From an uncultured Actinomycetes bacterium (lineage in GTDB: Bacteria > Actinomycetota > Acidimicrobiia > Acidimicrobiales > SZUA-35): a stretch of 55,642 bases of DNA. Numbering within the stretch: the stretch's first letter is position 1; every line of letters begins with the position of its first letter. The notes under the pieces were generated by a model. It was not told where the DNA came from and did not search any database. It saw nothing but the letters and a program-made list of their open reading frames with translations. The stretch spans positions 1 through 55,642 of the forward strand of contig CADEDH010000014.1 of the NCBI GenBank assembly GCA_902826025.1, written 5' to 3'. A program made the position numbers and the translations under genes. Positions 26,014 to 34,496 of the stretch are shown one piece after another.

Positions 26014-27170
26014 TTGGCACCTCGGACGTAGCGGTGGGGGGTGAACGGAAGGGGGGAGACGCACACGGACACGTCGGTGCCCCGCACGTCGGCGATCAGG
26101 ATCTGGCCCTCGCCGGCGAGGGCGGCGGGCACGTAGCCCATGGCCACCGGGGCCTCCACCGTGGGGCCGTAGCCCCCGCTGGTGACGGTCCCCGCCGGTG
26201 CGCCGTCGACGGTGCGTAGGGCGGCGCCGTCCCGCACGGGGCGGCGGCCCTCCACCGACAGGCCCACCCGGCGCCGGGACGGCCCGTCGGCCAGCTCGGC
26301 CCGGATGCGGGCGGCCCCGGGGAAGCGGCCGTCGTCCCGGCGGCGCTTGGGGATCGACCAGGCCAGGTCGGCCTCGATGGGGGAGGTGATGAGGTCGATG
26401 TCGTGGCCGTAGAGGGGGAGCCCGGCCTCCAGGCGCAGGGTGTCGCGGGCGCCGAGGCCGGCCGGGCGGACCTCGGGCTGGGCCAGCAGGGCCCGGGCCA
26501 GGGCGTCGGCCCGGTCGGCGGCCACGGTGAGCTCGAACCCGTCTTCGCCGGTGTAGCCGGAGCGGGCCACGCCCAGGGGACCGGTGACCGTGCCGTTGGG
26601 CAGGGTGGCCCCGTCGGCCACGATCACGTGGTCCATGAACACGAGGCCGGCAGCCGTCGGCACCAGGCGGGCCAGGGCGTCGACGGCCCGGGGGCCCTGC
26701 AGGGCGAGGAGAGCCACGTCGGTGCGCTCGATCACCTCGACGCCGGTGGCGCCCAGCCGTTCCCGCAGGTGGGCCAGGTCGACGTCTCGGCGGCTGGCGT
26801 TGACCACCGCCACCAGGTGGTCGCCCCGGTTCGTGACCATCAGGTCGTCGATGATCCCGCCCTCGTCGGTGGTGAGCAGGGCGTAGCGCTGGCGCCCGGG
26901 CTCCAGTGAGGTGACGGCGGCCGGGGTGACGGCCTCCAGGGCCTCGGCCACGGCGGCCACGCCACCGGAGCCGGCGCCCGGTCGAAGCTCGACCACGCCC
27001 ATGTGGCTGACGTCGAACAGGGCGGCCGACGAGCGGCACCACGTGTGCTCGGCGATCACCCCCTCGTACTGCACGGGCAGCTCCCAGCCGGCGAAGTCGA
27101 CCAGCCGACCCCCCAGTTCCTGGTGCAGGGCCCGCAGCGGTGTCGCACGCAGGGCCTCGGTGTCGGTCAT
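26010..27170 (-). CDS. gcvT: Aminomethyltransferase, glycine cleavage T protein
   Basis: Protein of 386 residues. The folate-binding GCV_T domain shows [32 protein letters not shown] and [14 protein letters not shown], followed by a C-terminal barrel ([10 protein letters not shown] ... [19 protein letters not shown]). It releases ammonia and moves the one-carbon unit from H protein to tetrahydrofolate. ATG 27170 has GGAGG eight bases upstream, after the expression platform of a tandem glycine riboswitch. It is the first gene of a gcvT-gcvP unit. Confidence 0.97.
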   Translation of the reverse strand: MTDTEALRATPLRALHQELGGRLVDFAGWELPVQYEGVIAEHTWCRSSAALFDVSHMGVVELRPGAGSGGVAAVAEALEAVTPAAVTSLEPGRQRYALLTTDEGGIIDDLMVTNRGDHLVAVVNASRRDVDLAHLRERLGATGVEVIERTDVALLALQGPRAVDALARLVPTAAGLVFMDHVIVADGATLPNGTVTGPLGVARSGYTGEDGFELTVAADRADALARALLAQPEVRPAGLGARDTLRLEAGLPLYGHDIDLITSPIEADLAWSIPKRRRDDGRFPGAARIRAELADGPSRRRVGLSVEGRRPVRDGAALRTVDGAPAGTVTSGGYGPTVEAPVAMGYVPAALAGEGQILIADVRGTDVSVCVSPLPFTPHRYVRGAK

Positions 27171-27224
27171 GGGCCAGCCTCCGGACAGGGAGCAAGGATG
27201 GGGGTCGCCGAAACGGCGCTGCCC

Positions 27225-27430
27225 CCTCTGTCACGGTTACCTGAGAGCTTGACGGCTCCGCTCCGGTGGGCCGGACCGGCGTCGCTTTCCCCTTCGGTGG
27301 CTGGCGACCCTCCTATGTGGGGAGGAACCAACTCTCTCCAGAGCGGCCCCGCCCGAGCGGTACGGGTGCCTGAGAGGTTCCGGGGCGGTTGCTCCTTCGG
27401 CGGGCCGGCCGGGGCCGACCACTCTCCCAC
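27225..27430 (-). ncRNA. Tandem glycine riboswitch (gcvT leader)
   Basis: On the minus strand, two glycine aptamers follow each other. The first runs from GGGAGAGT through CGCCGAAGGAGCAA to CCTCTCAGGCA. The second runs from TCTGGAGAGAG through CACCGAAGGGGAAA to AGCTCTCAGGTA and GACAGAGGG. Each has the conserved glycine-aptamer core. A hairpin with arms GGGG..CGCCG/CGGCG..CCCC between about 27198 and 27224 may form the expression platform, followed by the gcvT ribosome binding site. Such tandem switches usually turn gcv expression on when glycine is abundant. Confidence 0.93.
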
Positions 27431-27463
27431 GCGGGCTATGGACCGTACCCCGCACTGTAGCCG

Positions 27464-28294
27464 CTACCGGGCGAAGAGCCGGTCCAGGGCGTCGTCCATG
27501 CCGGGGGTGTCGATGCTGAGGGCGCTGATGCGGCTCAGCCAGGTGGCCGACACCAGGTCTTCCTGCACGGTGCCGGTGTCGGTGTCGGACGGCTGGGGGT
27601 TCTCGTTGGCCCAGTCGAAGCGCACGGTGAAGGCCCCCTCGTGGCCCAGCTTGGGCTCCAGGATCGCCTTGGACATCGAGCGGGGCGGGCCCTGGCCCAC
27701 CTCGGCCCACCGCCAGCCCTTGATCTCCTCCAGCGGCAGGTTGGGCACGTTGAGGTTCAGCACGGGGGCGTCGGGCGGGGGATCGGCCAGGATGGCCCGG
27801 GCCGCCGCCACCGCCACCTGGGCCGCCGTCTCCCACCGCTGGTTGGCCAGCATCTCGTGGTAGCCCTGGCCCTCCACCCCGAACCCGGGCACCGACTGGC
27901 TCACGGCCAGGCTGGGGATCATGCCGTTGCGGGCAGTGAGCCCGGCCCCCACCGTGCCCGAGTGGTACACCGAGCGGCCCACGTTGGCCCCCGGGTTGAT
28001 GCCCGACACGACCAGGTCGGGATGATCGCCGAAGGCGTTGAGCCGCATGAACATCACGCACAGGGCCGGTGGCCCGGTGACCGACCAGGCGGCGTGGACC
28101 CCGTCCATCGTCACCCGGTGGATCTCCGGCTTGATCACGTGCAGCGCCCCGATGGCCGCCCCCGCCCCCGAGTACTCCTGGTCGGGCGCCACCACGGTCA
28201 CCTCACCCAGCTCCCCCAGAGCCCGGGCCAGCACATGGAGACCAACGGAGTCGATGCCGTCGTCGTTGGTGACGAAGATGCGGGCGGGAGGCAT
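27464..28294 (-). CDS. surE: 5'/3'-nucleotidase SurE
   Basis: Protein of 276 residues with the SurE signature: IFVTNDDGIDSVGL (metal-binding Asn10-Asp11-Asp12), VVAPDQEYSGAGAAI, DLVVSGINPGANVG and YHSGTVGAGLTA. It hydrolyses nucleoside monophosphates with a divalent metal. Three bases separate it from the phosphotransferase stop upstream, so both are probably co-transcribed. A TAGGCT box overlapping that stop could give an internal start. It ends 34 bp before the glycine riboswitch. Confidence 0.93.
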   Translation of the reverse strand: MPPARIFVTNDDGIDSVGLHVLARALGELGEVTVVAPDQEYSGAGAAIGALHVIKPEIHRVTMDGVHAAWSVTGPPALCVMFMRLNAFGDHPDLVVSGINPGANVGRSVYHSGTVGAGLTARNGMIPSLAVSQSVPGFGVEGQGYHEMLANQRWETAAQVAVAAARAILADPPPDAPVLNLNVPNLPLEEIKGWRWAEVGQGPPRSMSKAILEPKLGHEGAFTVRFDWANENPQPSDTDTGTVQEDLVSATWLSRISALSIDTPGMDDALDRLFAR

Positions 28295-28297
28295 CCC

Positions 28298-29359
28298 TCA
28301 GCCTAGGCCTCGGACCAACCGCAGGGCCTCGTCGGCCAACTGCTCGATCTGGACCTTGTAGGCATCGGTGTCCACCGAGTCATCCGCCATCACCCCCTTC
28401 AGGTAGCGGGCCATGACGCCCTCCACGATGGCGGCCAGGCGCCAGTTCTGGAAGGCCCGGTAGTAGTCGACGTTGGCCACCTCGAACCCGGTGCGCTCGC
28501 TGTACGCCTCGACCAGGGCCTCCCGGGTGCTGAACCCGCCCACCTCGGTGGGGGGTTGAGTGGCGCCCCGGGGCGACGGCTCGCCCGGCTGCACCCAGTT
28601 GTTGAGCAGGTAGCCGACGTCGGCCAGCACATCGCCCAGCGTGCACAGCTCCCAGTCGAGCACGGCGGCCACGGCGCAATGGGCGGGATCGGCCAGCATG
28701 TTGCCCAGGCGGTAGTCGCCGTGGACCACGCCGGTGTACCGCTGCTCGGGCTTGGCCGCCAGCAGCAGGTCGTAGGCCTGGTCCATGGTGGGCAGCTCCC
28801 GGGTCTTGGAGTCTTCCCACTGGGTCTTCCACCGGCGGAGCTGGCGGTCGAGGTAGGCCTCCCGCCGGCCGAGTTCGCCCAGGCCGATGGTGTCGGGGTC
28901 GGCCAGGTGGAGGTCGGCCAGCACGGTCACCACCGAGGTGCTGAGCGTGGCCCGCTGACTGTCGTCGGGCAGGTTGGCCAGCACGGTCTCGGGCTCGGCC
29001 AGCACCACCCCGTCGACGTAGCCCATGATGTAGAACGGGGCGCTGTTGACCGACTCGTCTTCGCACAGGCCGAGGGCGGGCGGCACCGGCACCGAGGTCC
29101 GGCCGACACCGGTGATGATCCTGTACTCCCGGGCCATGTCGTGCGCCGTGGCCAGCACGTGGCCCAGCGGGGGCCGGCGCAGCACCAGGCGGCGGCCGGC
29201 GGCATCGGTCACCTTGTAGGTCAGGTTGGAATGGCCGCCCGTGATGAACTCGAAGGTGTACGGGCCCCGGGCCCCTTCGATGTTGGCGTCGAGCCAGGCC
29301 GACACCGGCTCCTGCTCGATGCCGATCACGGCGTTCGACGCCTCGGTGCGGTCAGTCAT
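28298..29359 (-). CDS. Phosphotransferase family protein (ACAD10/11-like APH fold)
   Basis: Protein of 353 residues with the aminoglycoside-phosphotransferase/choline-kinase fold: ITGGHSNLTYKV, the Brenner-type catalytic motif VVHGDYRLGNML, and VLDWELCTLGDVLADVGYLL with metal-binding Asp. Segments such as RRPPLGHVLATAHDMAREYR are typical of the family that phosphorylates hydroxyacyl-CoA in ACAD10/11-like fatty-acid catabolism rather than antibiotics. No acyl-CoA dehydrogenase adjoins it; one lies at 51002. The substrate is inferred only. Confidence 0.88.
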   Translation of the reverse strand: MTDRTEASNAVIGIEQEPVSAWLDANIEGARGPYTFEFITGGHSNLTYKVTDAAGRRLVLRRPPLGHVLATAHDMAREYRIITGVGRTSVPVPPALGLCEDESVNSAPFYIMGYVDGVVLAEPETVLANLPDDSQRATLSTSVVTVLADLHLADPDTIGLGELGRREAYLDRQLRRWKTQWEDSKTRELPTMDQAYDLLLAAKPEQRYTGVVHGDYRLGNMLADPAHCAVAAVLDWELCTLGDVLADVGYLLNNWVQPGEPSPRGATQPPTEVGGFSTREALVEAYSERTGFEVANVDYYRAFQNWRLAAIVEGVMARYLKGVMADDSVDTDAYKVQIEQLADEALRLVRGLG

Positions 29360-29462
29360 GGGCCCATTCTTAGAGGGTCGGCCCCTCCGCCGGCAACCGC
29401 CAGCGCCGTCCCGGCATCGGACGGCGGGCTCCGGTGAGCGGCCCGGTGGTGCCTGCGTGCTC

Positions 29463-29468
29463 TAGCGT
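29463..29468 (+). promoter_or_regulatory. -10 box for a leaderless transcript starting at an ATC codon
   Basis: TAGCGT overlaps an in-frame TAG stop. Exactly six bases later an ATC opens the reading frame of the lipoprotein gene. Confidence 0.5.
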
Positions 29469-29474
29469 ACGGAG

Positions 29475-30953
29475 ATCGACCCGTATCCCTACCGCCCTCT
29501 GCTCCCGCCTTTCGGCCCCGGTCCCCGCCGCCCGGCGAGCCGGTCTCGGACGCCCCGGTGGGCGCGGGTTGCGCTGGCCCTGGCCCTGGTCGGAGTGGCC
29601 TCCGGCTGCACCTCGGGCGACAGCCTGAGCGAGCGCAACCGGGCCACCACCACCTCGGCTCCCGGCGGCAGCGCCACTGAAGCTCCCCAGCCCAACCCGG
29701 GGGTCGCGCTGGCCGACCCGCCGGCCGCCGTCCGCCAGGCCGTGGCCGCCCTGCCCGGCCGGCTCGCCATCGGCAACGGCCCCGCTCTGGGCCTGGCCGA
29801 CCCCGACGGCACCGATGCCGCTCCCCTCGACCAGACGGCGGGGGCCACGGTGTCGCAGCCCACGTGGTCACACGACGGCACCCATCTGGTGTGGAGCCGC
29901 ACCACCGACACCGCGGTGGAAGTGGTCGACCGTGACCTGGCCACCGGCCAGGACGCCGTGACCGACCTGTTGCCAACGCCCGGCTTCTACTTCCAGTGGA
30001 GCGCCGACGATCAGACGCTGGCCTACCTGCGCACCGATCCCAACCAGGGTGGGGTGGAGTTGGGCCTGATCGACCCCGGTGCCCCGCCGGTGCGGGTGGG
30101 GGCGGCGTCGCCGGTGTTCCTGAGCTGGGCCCCCACCGTCCCGGTGCTGGCGGCCCACGTGGCGGCCGAACAGGTGCTGGTGCTGCCGAGCCGCTTCGCC
30201 CTCCCCGGCGCCACCACGCTGCAGGACAGCTCGGTGCTCAGCCCCACCGGGGTGTTCTCCGCCCCGGCCTGGGTCGACGACGCCACCGTGCTGGCCGTGT
30301 CGCCCGAGGGTCTGGTCACGATCGACGCCGCCACCGGCGTCGCCACGGTGGTGGCCGAGGCGGGTGGCAGCGCCCTGCGGTTCGTGCTCAGCCCCGACCG
30401 CCAGCGGGTGGCGGTGGCCGAGGCCGGCTCGTCGGAGGCGGTGTCGCCGGCGGCACTGGGCGACAAGGGCACCGGGCCGGTGCCGATCCCGTTGGCCCCC
30501 GCCCTCCCCGGGCAGGGCTCCGGAGGGGGAGGGCCCGGAACCGCCGGGCTGCGGATCGTGGAGCTGGCAACCGGGGCCGTCACCCCGGTGACGTCGAGCG
30601 CGCCGCTGGCCTTCGAGTGGGCACCCGACAGCGTGCGGTTGGCGTGGCTGGAAGAGGGGGTGTCGGCCGCCCTGCCCCGGAACCGGTGGAACTTCTGGGA
30701 CGGGCAGACGTCGACCCCGTCGGTGTCGTATCAGGTGAGCGACGCCGTACAGAACACCTACCTGCCGTTCTTCGAGCAGTACGCCCAGTCGATGACGGGC
30801 TGGTCGCCCGACAGCAGCGCCTTCGCCTTCGCCGGCCACCCCGACGGCGGTCCCGAAGGCGACGGGGTCTGGATTCAGCTCGTCGGCGTTCCCGGCGCCC
30901 CGCCCGTCCGCATCGCCGACGGCGACGTCATCGCCTGGAGCCCGGCCGGTTAG
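29475..30953 (+). CDS. Beta-propeller (TolB/WD40-like) lipoprotein, probable ATC start
   Basis: Protein of about 492 residues. A lipoprotein signal peptide ends LALALVGVASGC, followed by a Thr/Ser linker and repeated propeller blades (SPDRQRVAVAEAG, WAPDSVRLAWLEEG, WSPDSSAFAFAGHP). No ATG, GTG or TTG lies in frame between the TAG at 29463 and GTG 29595, and starting at 29595 would delete the signal peptide. ATC 29475, six bases after a TAGCGT box as in other leaderless genes here, gives a complete signal peptide with an Arg-rich n-region. A CTG start is the alternative. It is probably anchored outside the membrane; function unknown. Confidence 0.72.
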   Translation: MDPYPYRPLLPPFGPGPRRPASRSRTPRWARVALALALVGVASGCTSGDSLSERNRATTTSAPGGSATEAPQPNPGVALADPPAAVRQAVAALPGRLAIGNGPALGLADPDGTDAAPLDQTAGATVSQPTWSHDGTHLVWSRTTDTAVEVVDRDLATGQDAVTDLLPTPGFYFQWSADDQTLAYLRTDPNQGGVELGLIDPGAPPVRVGAASPVFLSWAPTVPVLAAHVAAEQVLVLPSRFALPGATTLQDSSVLSPTGVFSAPAWVDDATVLAVSPEGLVTIDAATGVATVVAEAGGSALRFVLSPDRQRVAVAEAGSSEAVSPAALGDKGTGPVPIPLAPALPGQGSGGGGPGTAGLRIVELATGAVTPVTSSAPLAFEWAPDSVRLAWLEEGVSAALPRNRWNFWDGQTSTPSVSYQVSDAVQNTYLPFFEQYAQSMTGWSPDSSAFAFAGHPDGGPEGDGVWIQLVGVPGAPPVRIADGDVIAWSPAG

Positions 30954-30957
30954 TCAA

Positions 30958-31995
30958 TCACGCATCACCCGCGACGAACGCTTCGGGGTGTTGGGTGAGC
31001 CAGGTGGCGGCGTCGACCGGTTCGGTCTGGTGGTAGCCCTCGGGGATGCGGAGCAGGCCGGCCGACGACAGGAACAGCACCTCCCAGGCGTGGTACCCGT
31101 AGTAGCGACCGGGGTCGGCGGACAGCGTGTCGGCGTAGGCCCGCACGGCCCGCACATAGTGGTCGGAGTTGTTGTAGCCGTGGATGGCCCGGTTGAGGTC
31201 CTTCAGCGCCCCCCGCTGCTTCAGATAGGTGGCGGCGCCGATGATGGCGTCGCGATCCACCGTCGGGTCACCGGAGCAGCACCCGCTCCAGGTGGAGGGC
31301 AGGAACTGCATGGGCCCCACGGCCCCGGCGGTGGACAGGCCCCGGATGCGGCCCATGCGCGACTCCACCAGGTTGATGGCGGCCAGGACCTCCCACGGCA
31401 CCCCGGTGGCGTCGGCCGCCTCCCGGTAGTAACCCAGCAGCTCGTCGGCCGGGAGGGGCGCCCCGATGTCCCAGGCCGGCATGGTGTCGGCCAGCTTCTC
31501 CGAGTTGACCAGGGCCGACAGGTTGCGCCGGGCCTCCCAGTTGAGCTCCACCACCGGTCGCACCGTCTCGGCGACGGCGGCCGTCACCTCCGGCGCCCAC
31601 TCGGGGTTCGAGGACAGCACGAGGTACAGCAGCTGTTGGCGCCGGCCCCAGGGGGCGGCGTCGCCCGGGGTGAGGCCGGGCCGGCCCAGCTCGGTCTCCA
31701 CCCGGGTCAGCTCGGCCGCCAACGCCGCCGGGGTGTCGGGCACCGGGGCCTGATCGGGCCCGGTGGGGGTAGCGGTGGTAGCGGTGGTTGCCGGGGCCGC
31801 CGGTGGGGCGGTGGTGGAAGCGGACGGAGCGGCGGCGCCGGTCGGGGCCGGCGCCGTGGCCCCAGCCCGGTCGAGAGCGGCGGTGCCACCACCCCCCGAG
31901 CTGCAGGCGGCGGCCAGGGAAGCGGTGACGACAGCCGCTACGGCCAGGGCCCGGCGGCGTGGGCACCGGAGGGGGCGGGGCCGGTGGCGGGTCAT
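30958..31995 (-). CDS. Lytic transglycosylase-like lipoprotein (SLT domain)
   Basis: Protein of 345 residues. The lipobox is SLAAAC near residue 27, followed by a Thr/Ala/Pro linker to about residue 75. A helical region follows, then an SLT fold: LAAINLVESRMGRIRGLSTA with the catalytic Glu, GAVGPMQFLPSTW, and AIHGYNNSDHYVRAVRAYA. It should cleave peptidoglycan at the cell surface. The start overlaps the DUF4214 gene (ATGA) and the stop lies four bases from the convergent propeller gene, with no room for a terminator. Confidence 0.9.
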   Translation of the reverse strand: MTRHRPRPLRCPRRRALAVAAVVTASLAAACSSGGGGTAALDRAGATAPAPTGAAAPSASTTAPPAAPATTATTATPTGPDQAPVPDTPAALAAELTRVETELGRPGLTPGDAAPWGRRQQLLYLVLSSNPEWAPEVTAAVAETVRPVVELNWEARRNLSALVNSEKLADTMPAWDIGAPLPADELLGYYREAADATGVPWEVLAAINLVESRMGRIRGLSTAGAVGPMQFLPSTWSGCCSGDPTVDRDAIIGAATYLKQRGALKDLNRAIHGYNNSDHYVRAVRAYADTLSADPGRYYGYHAWEVLFLSSAGLLRIPEGYHQTEPVDAATWLTQHPEAFVAGDA

Positions 31996-32870
31996 GAGGT
32001 GAGCTGCCATCCCAGGCGCTCGGGGCCGACCGAGTTGGGGTAGAACACCACGATCCAGTCGGTGTCGGCGCCCGCCTTCACCTCGATGTACCGGCCGTAG
32101 TTGCCGTCGCCGTTGAAGGCGCCGTCCCAGTTGTAGTCGGTCGAGTTCCGGGCCAGGGTCTCGTCGACGAGGGTCACGTGGTGGTGGCCAACGGCCTCCA
32201 TCGTCCACACCGCCACCGGGTCGTCGACCGGGCTCCGGTTGGCCAGGTAGTAGTCGGCCCACAGCCCCCCGGTGAGGGGGTTGACGGGGCGGGTGGCGGG
32301 GCCCGTGTCGCAGTACCAGTGGGTGCCCGGCGGGTACCACCGGAGGTAGCCGGCCAACGGCTTGACCGTGCTGGTGCGGCGTACGTACTCGAACGACTCG
32401 GTGAAGGTGAGCACGGCGGTGCTGCGGGAGTAACCGGCGTTGAGGGTGCGGATCCAGTCGTCGGCCCGGGTGCGGGGCACGTCAGGGCCGAGCACGTCGG
32501 CGTAGAGCCAGTCGACGAAGGCCTGGTTGCTCACGATCTGGCGGGCGGTGAACTCAGGTGACCGCAGGAAGGCGTCGGCGATCTGCTCCAGGCTCATGGA
32601 CCCGGTCTGGTACTGGCGGACCCAGTGGCGGAAGCCGTCGGCATCGGGGGCCCGGCGGAAGAAGGCGTGGTAGAGGCGGGCCACCGAGTCGGTCATGGCC
32701 GGGCATGACGACGGTTCCGACTGGGCCGCCGCCGGGCGCGGGGCCCCGACGCCCGACCCGCCGACCAGGGCGGCGGCGCCGAGGCCGATGCCGAGCCCGA
32801 TGGCGGCGGCCCGGGCAGCGGAGGGTCGGGGGCGGCCCGTCCGCTGGCTGCCGGCCGCCGGCTGGGTCAC
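31992..32870 (-). CDS. Secreted DUF4214-domain protein
   Basis: Protein of 292 residues with a signal peptide ending near residue 50 (AAAQ). A DUF4214 module covers about 57-150 (MTDSVARLYHAFFRRAPDADGF, SLEQIADAFLRSPEF). This helical module is found in bacterial surface and adhesin-like proteins. The C-terminal part (about 175-292) contains MEAVGHHHVTL, NWDGAFNGDGNYG and other aromatic-rich segments I cannot assign. The GTG start overlaps the sseA stop (GTGA), and its stop overlaps the next start. Lying between a sulfurtransferase and a transglycosylase, it probably acts at the cell wall. Confidence 0.82.
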   Translation of the reverse strand: MTQPAAGSQRTGRPRPSAARAAAIGLGIGLGAAALVGGSGVGAPRPAAAQSEPSSCPAMTDSVARLYHAFFRRAPDADGFRHWVRQYQTGSMSLEQIADAFLRSPEFTARQIVSNQAFVDWLYADVLGPDVPRTRADDWIRTLNAGYSRSTAVLTFTESFEYVRRTSTVKPLAGYLRWYPPGTHWYCDTGPATRPVNPLTGGLWADYYLANRSPVDDPVAVWTMEAVGHHHVTLVDETLARNSTDYNWDGAFNGDGNYGRYIEVKAGADTDWIVVFYPNSVGPERLGWQLTS

Positions 32871-33718
32871 GGCTGGTCGCCGGTGGCGGCCGGGCGCTCG
32901 GGGTCGGACGACCAGGCCGACCAGGAGCCGACGTAGAGCCGGGGCCGGCCCCGTCCGGCGGCCTCAGCCGCCAAGACGTTGTTGCAGGCACTGACGCCGG
33001 AGCCGCAGTAGAAGATGGCGTCGCCGTCCACCCCGGCCCCCTCGAATCGGGCGGCCAACTCGGCCGCGGGCCGGAACCGGCCATCGGCGCCGAGGTTCGC
33101 CCCGAACGGCAGGTTGACGGCGCCGGGGATGTGACCGGCCCGGGGATCGACCGGCTCGGTGTCGCCCCGGTAGCGCTCGGCCGCCCGGCTGTCGGCCACC
33201 ACACCGCCGGCGGCGATGTGGGCCACCACCTCGTCCTCGGTGGCCATGGCGCCGGCGGGCCAAGGGCGCACCGGGCACTCCACGGGGGTGGGTGCCGCCT
33301 CGGGGCCGGTGGCCAACGGGCCAGGCCAGGCCGCCAGGCCGCCGTCGAGCAGGGCGGCGGGACCGCCCAGGATGCGGAGCATCCACACCAGGCGGCCGGC
33401 CACCATGCCACCCAGGTCGTCGTAGGCCACCACCGGGGTGCCGGGGCCGATACCGGCGGCGGCCAGACCGGCGGCGAACGTCTCGGGCGACGGCATGGGA
33501 TGGCGGCCGTCGGTGGGGGCGCCGTGGGTGGCCAATACGGCGTCCATGTCGATGAACACCGCGCCCGGAATGTGGCCGGCCACGAAGGCATCGGGCCCGG
33601 ACCGGCCGTCGAGGTACCAGCGGACGTCGGCCACCATCACCGGCTGGCCCGCCTCGAGCTGGCCCTGCAGCCAGGCGACGTCGACTATGGGGGGCAGGCC
33701 GGTGTCCGGGCTGGTCAT
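32867..33718 (-). CDS. sseA: Thiosulfate/3-mercaptopyruvate sulfurtransferase
   Basis: Protein of 283 residues made of two rhodanese domains. The first has DVRWYLDGRSGPDAFVAGHI and AYDDLGGMVAGRLVWML (active-site Cys replaced by Asp). The second has the active loop YCGSGVSACNN with catalytic Cys. This is the standard SseA layout. ATG 33718 lies nine bases after the end of a minus-strand TAGCGT box (33727-33732). It is the first gene of a three-gene overlapping unit with DUF4214 and the transglycosylase; the metabolic logic of that grouping is unclear. Confidence 0.92.
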   Translation of the reverse strand: MTSPDTGLPPIVDVAWLQGQLEAGQPVMVADVRWYLDGRSGPDAFVAGHIPGAVFIDMDAVLATHGAPTDGRHPMPSPETFAAGLAAAGIGPGTPVVAYDDLGGMVAGRLVWMLRILGGPAALLDGGLAAWPGPLATGPEAAPTPVECPVRPWPAGAMATEDEVVAHIAAGGVVADSRAAERYRGDTEPVDPRAGHIPGAVNLPFGANLGADGRFRPAAELAARFEGAGVDGDAIFYCGSGVSACNNVLAAEAAGRGRPRLYVGSWSAWSSDPERPAATGDQP

Positions 33719-33779
33719 GGGGCACCACGCTAGCGCCGCCGGGCGGCCTGTGACGGGCACCGAAACCGTGCCCCCGCGG

Positions 33780-33830
33780 CGAACTTTGTCGACTATTGCC
33801 GCCCCTGCTGGCATTTCTTCACAACGTTCG
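33780..33830. repeat. 51-bp palindromic element, copy 1
   Basis: The outer arms CGAACTTTGT and ACAACGTTCG enclose a conserved TTGCCGCC..CTGC-GGCA core. It has the same length as the element at 47258-47308 and is identical at 39 of 51 positions. Confidence 0.7.
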
Positions 33831-33871
33831 AGGGGGAGGGGGGCGGTGGCGGGGGGAGGGGGCGGGGAGCT

Positions 33872-34489
33872 CTAGTGGGAGGCGTCGATGTATGCCGCCG
33901 CCTCCGCCGCCGTGAGACTCCACGTCTCGATCAGGCCTCGGGCGATCACCTCCCGGTAGGTGGCGTGGGCGGCCCGGCGGGGTACGGCGGCCGGGTCGGG
34001 GCAGGTAAAGGTCAGGATCGGGTGCCCGTCGGGCCCCGCCCCCATGTGGAGCAACCGTCCGTACCAGCCAGGGCCCACGTCGACGTGGCCACCCGGCTCC
34101 AGCGCCGCCGGGTCGGCCGCCCCCGCCGGCAGCGGATGGCCGTTCTCCTGGCTGGCCACGTCGGCGAACTGGTCGACCGTGATCAGCCACAGCCGGCCCA
34201 GCACCTGGTCCCCGCCGTCGCCTCCGGCCTTGTCCCCCGGCACCGGGTCGGGAGCCATCGGGTCGAGAAAGGCGACCCCGCCCTCACCCCAGCCCGACGA
34301 CGAGCGGCCGAACAGGATCCGCCCGGGCAGCCGGACCGGCTCGTGAGCCCGTGGGGGCGACGGGTCCCGGGCCCCCGCCTGCATCCGGCCGGTGGGACTC
34401 AGGGGTACGGGGCCGCCGGTGAGGTAGGTCAGGAACCGGGCCGACCACAGGTTCGACCCGTAGGCGGCGTACCAGACCAGGCCACTCAC
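33872..34489 (-). CDS. Gamma-glutamylcyclotransferase-like protein
   Basis: Protein of 205 residues. It begins SGLVWYAAYGSNLWSARF, carrying the YGSNL signature of the GGCT fold, and continues with a barrel-type body (RILFGRSSSGWGEGGVAFL, GRLWLITVDQFADVASQENG). The Glu in SQENG may be the catalytic acid. GTG 34489 puts the YGSNL motif about ten residues in, as is usual; the frame continues upstream into prmA. It sits seven bases after prmA, so the two are co-transcribed. The exact substrate is unknown. Confidence 0.8.
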   Translation of the reverse strand: MSGLVWYAAYGSNLWSARFLTYLTGGPVPLSPTGRMQAGARDPSPPRAHEPVRLPGRILFGRSSSGWGEGGVAFLDPMAPDPVPGDKAGGDGGDQVLGRLWLITVDQFADVASQENGHPLPAGAADPAALEPGGHVDVGPGWYGRLLHMGAGPDGHPILTFTCPDPAAVPRRAAHATYREVIARGLIETWSLTAAEAAAYIDASH

Positions 34490-34496
34490 GGGCCGG

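Noticed and set aside
26014..27234. N-terminal extension of gcvP reaching 27234
   Set aside because: This part of the frame is antiframe within gcvT, and the family start motif follows GTG 26013.
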